Assembly: GCA_030167125.1 (NCBI GenBank)
Contig: CP126531.1
Location: forward strand, 1,984,001 to 2,048,000
Origin: Rhodanobacteraceae bacterium
GTDB lineage: Bacteria; Pseudomonadota; Gammaproteobacteria; Xanthomonadales; Rhodanobacteraceae
DNA length: 64,000 nt
Direction of reading: 5' to 3'
Translations under genes and position numbers: made by a program
Notes under the pieces: model-generated
Told to the model about the DNA's origin: nothing
Database searches by the model: none
Seen by the model: the letters and a program-made list of their open reading frames with translations, nothing else
Shown here: one piece after another, positions 61,951 to 64,000 of the stretch
How positions within the stretch are numbered: the stretch's first letter is position 1
Layout of the letters: each line of letters begins with the position of its first letter

Positions 61951-64000
61951 GGTGCACCTCCGTTGCTGTTGATGTTCGCCATCACCTGGGCGCCGAGCGT
62001 CATGGGCCCGGTTGATTGGTTTGGCTGCGATGGTTTCGCCTTGTCCGCGGTAGCTTCGCCAGGCACGCCGGCCGGATACGCGATGCGCAGCACCACCGGC
62101 TTGCCATCCTTGTCGCGCACCGGCGCCCCGGCGCTGCTCAAGGTGTAGGTGTTGGGGCCGAGCCGGTCGAGGTTGAACGCGCCGGCCTCCTCGCCATCGG
62201 CGCCCGGCACGTTCGCGCGCACGCCTTGCCAAGCCTTGTTCACGGCATCGGTGAACGCGCCCTCGTCCATGCCGTAGGGCGGGATCACGTTGTGGCCATC
62301 CCAGTCGACGACGTTGCCGAGCGTCGCGCGCGCGGCCTCCTGCGCGATGTTGGTGTCGAGCACGCCGTTGACCTTGCCCTGCTTCGCGGCGAGCCCGGCA
62401 TACATCGCCCGGTACGCCTGATACGCCTGCATCTCGGCCGCACCATCGCCGCGGAAGGCATCCCCAGCCATGTCGTTCCACGTCGCGCGCAGGCCGTTGG
62501 CGGCGGTATCGGGCGGCATGGCGAACTTGGGCGTCTTGGGAATCTGCGCGTCCTTGTCGCCCTTGGGCGGCGCGAACAGCGGCGTGCCGGTGATCAGCGC
62601 CTCGCCCGTCAGCATGGTCTCGGCGACATCCTGCGCGCTCATGGTGGTTGGCTGCTTCCACCAAAGCGAACCCGTGGTGCCGGTCTGGATCGCGTGACCC
62701 GCGCCCATGATCGTGCCCGCGGTCGCTGCCACGGGTGAGTTCGCGCCGAGGGCGGACAGCACCTGCTGGTATGCCGGTCCCTGCATCCTGGTCGAGAGCG
62801 CCCCCAGGAATGTCGCCTTCTGCATCGCCGGCATGCCGTTCAGTGTTTGCGACAGCGCCGACTTCTCGGTATCGGTGAGGATGCGGTTCGGCATCTGGAA
62901 CTGCTGCGCGAGCGATTGCATCGGCGCGACGCGTGCTACGATCGAGTCGGCGAGCTTGTCGGGATCGGAGAGGTCCAGTTGCTTCAAGCCGCCGACGCCG
63001 GCCTGCATCGCCCACTGCACCGGGTCCTTGACACGCGCGACGAGTGTCTGGTGCATCGCGCGGTCCAGAATCTCGGCGTCCTGCTCCTTCACCGCGAAGT
63101 TCTGGCCCGGCTGCGGGGTGCGCGCCTGCTGCAGGGCCTGCATCTGCTGCGGGGTGAGCGTCGAAACCGTTTGCAGGTCCTTGCCGAGTTGCTGATCGGC
63201 CGCGTAGGCGCCATACGCGATGACGCCTTGCTTGTCGCCGTAGGCCTGCGTGAACTCGGTCAAGGTGAGCGGCTGCTGCACCGTCTGGCCTGATCGGAAC
63301 GCCGCGGTGTCATCGCGCACGCGTTGCTCGATGTTGGTCCGCATCCCGACCTGGTCCTTGTTGACGAGGTCCAGCGCGCGGTTGTGCAGTTCGACCAGTT
63401 GCTGCGGTTTCAGGTTGTCGACCAGCGGGTTGCCGGATTTGCCGAGTTGTCCGATCGCAGGCGCGGGCTGGTCGCCGCCGGTCGCTGGCACGATCATCCC
63501 GCTGCCGTTGGTCGCGAGCGGCACGTGCGTCGGCGGAATCTTGCCCTTGCCCATCGCCGCCATCACGCCGGCCTGCACCTGCTCCGGCGAGTAGGGGTTC
63601 TGGCCATTTTCGTGCGTGATGATCGCGTTGGTGAGGGCGGTGAGTTGCTTGGGGTCCTGAAGGTCGATCGGTGTTGAAGGATCGATGCCCATCTGCTTCG
63701 ACACCGCGCCGATGTAGGCCTGCGTGTCGTTGTGGTCCGACTCCGGCGCCCACTTCGAAATCAGGTCGCCCACGGTCTGCGCACCGTCGCGCTCCTGCAG
63801 GTGCTGCGCGTTCAGCGCCAGCGCGCGGATGCCGGCCTCGGGACTCGAAAACGAGACGTACGACGGATCGGTGCCGGGCACTTCGCCATTCCACGCGATG
63901 CCGGTTTGCTTGATGTTGCCGGGGTTGTTGTTGCGGATGCCGCGCGGCGCGTTCGGGTCGCCGCTTACGGCCTGCGCGTCGGGGCTGTACTTGCCGAGTC
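61947..64000 (-). CDS. phage virion structural protein, N-terminal part outside the window
   Basis: At least 683 residues, open at the window edge. Near the visible start is the segment RGIRNNNPGNIKQTGIAWNG, typical of lytic-transglycosylase-like domains at the front of phage internal virion or tail proteins; it continues with helical, Gln/Ala-rich repeats and a C-terminal region (YTLSSAGAPVRDKDGKPVVLRI). This resembles large internal virion proteins of podoviruses. Enzyme activity cannot be judged from the visible part. The gene ends in TGA overlapping the next start. Confidence 0.75.
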   Translation of the reverse strand, partial: LGKYSPDAQAVSGDPNAPRGIRNNNPGNIKQTGIAWNGEVPGTDPSYVSFSSPEAGIRALALNAQHLQERDGAQTVGDLISKWAPESDHNDTQAYIGAVSKQMGIDPSTPIDLQDPKQLTALTNAIITHENGQNPYSPEQVQAGVMAAMGKGKIPPTHVPLATNGSGMIVPATGGDQPAPAIGQLGKSGNPLVDNLKPQQLVELHNRALDLVNKDQVGMRTNIEQRVRDDTAAFRSGQTVQQPLTLTEFTQAYGDKQGVIAYGAYAADQQLGKDLQTVSTLTPQQMQALQQARTPQPGQNFAVKEQDAEILDRAMHQTLVARVKDPVQWAMQAGVGGLKQLDLSDPDKLADSIVARVAPMQSLAQQFQMPNRILTDTEKSALSQTLNGMPAMQKATFLGALSTRMQGPAYQQVLSALGANSPVAATAGTIMGAGHAIQTGTTGSLWWKQPTTMSAQDVAETMLTGEALITGTPLFAPPKGDKDAQIPKTPKFAMPPDTAANGLRATWNDMAGDAFRGDGAAEMQAYQAYRAMYAGLAAKQGKVNGVLDTNIAQEAARATLGNVVDWDGHNVIPPYGMDEGAFTDAVNKAWQGVRANVPGADGEEAGAFNLDRLGPNTYTLSSAGAPVRDKDGKPVVLRIAYPAGVPGEATADKAKPSQPNQSTGPMTLGAQVMANINSNGGAP

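Overview
This is a high-GC gammaproteobacterial chromosome segment. The gene orders prs/tRNA-Gln/lolB/TPR lipoprotein/hemA/prfA, surE-pcm-yqaA, pyrG-kdsA-eno-ftsB and lptD-surA-pdxA-rsmA-apaG-apaH, a two-gene metH and the type and density of short palindromic repeats point to Xanthomonadales, most likely Rhodanobacteraceae. The species cannot be named from the sequence.

Layout. 1-11.0 kb is housekeeping: ychF (cut by the window edge), pth, rplY, prs, tRNA-Gln, lolB and a TPR lipoprotein on the minus strand, then hemA, prfA and an OGT-like TPR glycosyltransferase on the plus strand. 11.0-17.6 kb is an island of lower GC: a large secreted RHS/YD-repeat gene split by a complete IS5-type element (CTAA target duplication), with a small membrane protein, a candidate immunity gene, after its 3' end. 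17.6-25 kb holds moaB, a LysR regulator, a lipocalin-like protein, a GFA protein, acylphosphatase, a TlpA-like thioredoxin, yihY, wrbA, a DUF2069-like protein and an AidB-like dehydrogenase. 25-33 kb holds tgt-queA, an ABC exporter/methyltransferase/two-component operon and a class-III aminotransferase. 33-41 kb holds psiF, yqaA, pcm, surE, ftsB, eno, kdsA and pyrG. 41-49.8 kb holds an Xaa-Pro aminopeptidase and the envelope/ribosome operon lptD to apaH. 50.7-57.9 kb holds an acyl-CoA dehydrogenase, an ArsR-methyltransferase regulator, the two metH genes and two small membrane proteins. From tRNA-Val (57.9 kb) to the window end is a prophage-like region of short minus-strand genes with a large structural protein, a terminase-small-subunit-like protein and a candidate attachment site in the tRNA.

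Cross-cutting points. (1) At least six families of short repeats pepper the window. Several copies lie inside genes and are translated in frame (pepP, twice in metH2) or form the 3' ends of genes (pth, queA, rplY stop). (2) The 833-bp gap after apaH carries a series of perfect hairpins with GGA in or next to the loop, three of which hold the 10-base CsrA/RsmA core ACANGGATGT: a candidate CsrA/RsmA-binding RNA. A two-hairpin version lies near tRNA-Gln. (3) ispE, ispD, ispF and truD are all missing from the slots they usually occupy in relatives, so the organism may have moved or replaced the MEP isoprenoid genes. (4) Translationally coupled genes with 4-base ATGA/GTGA/TTGA overlaps are common (hemA-prfA-OGT, TPR-lolB, wrbA-DUF2069-AidB, surE-pcm, surA-pdxA, rsmA-apaG, ABC ATPase-permease, and the phage-like genes).

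Stretches under 300 bp between genes that are not listed separately (for example 45086-45307, 37854-37991, 58747-58971, 60650-60788) show nothing I could recognise.
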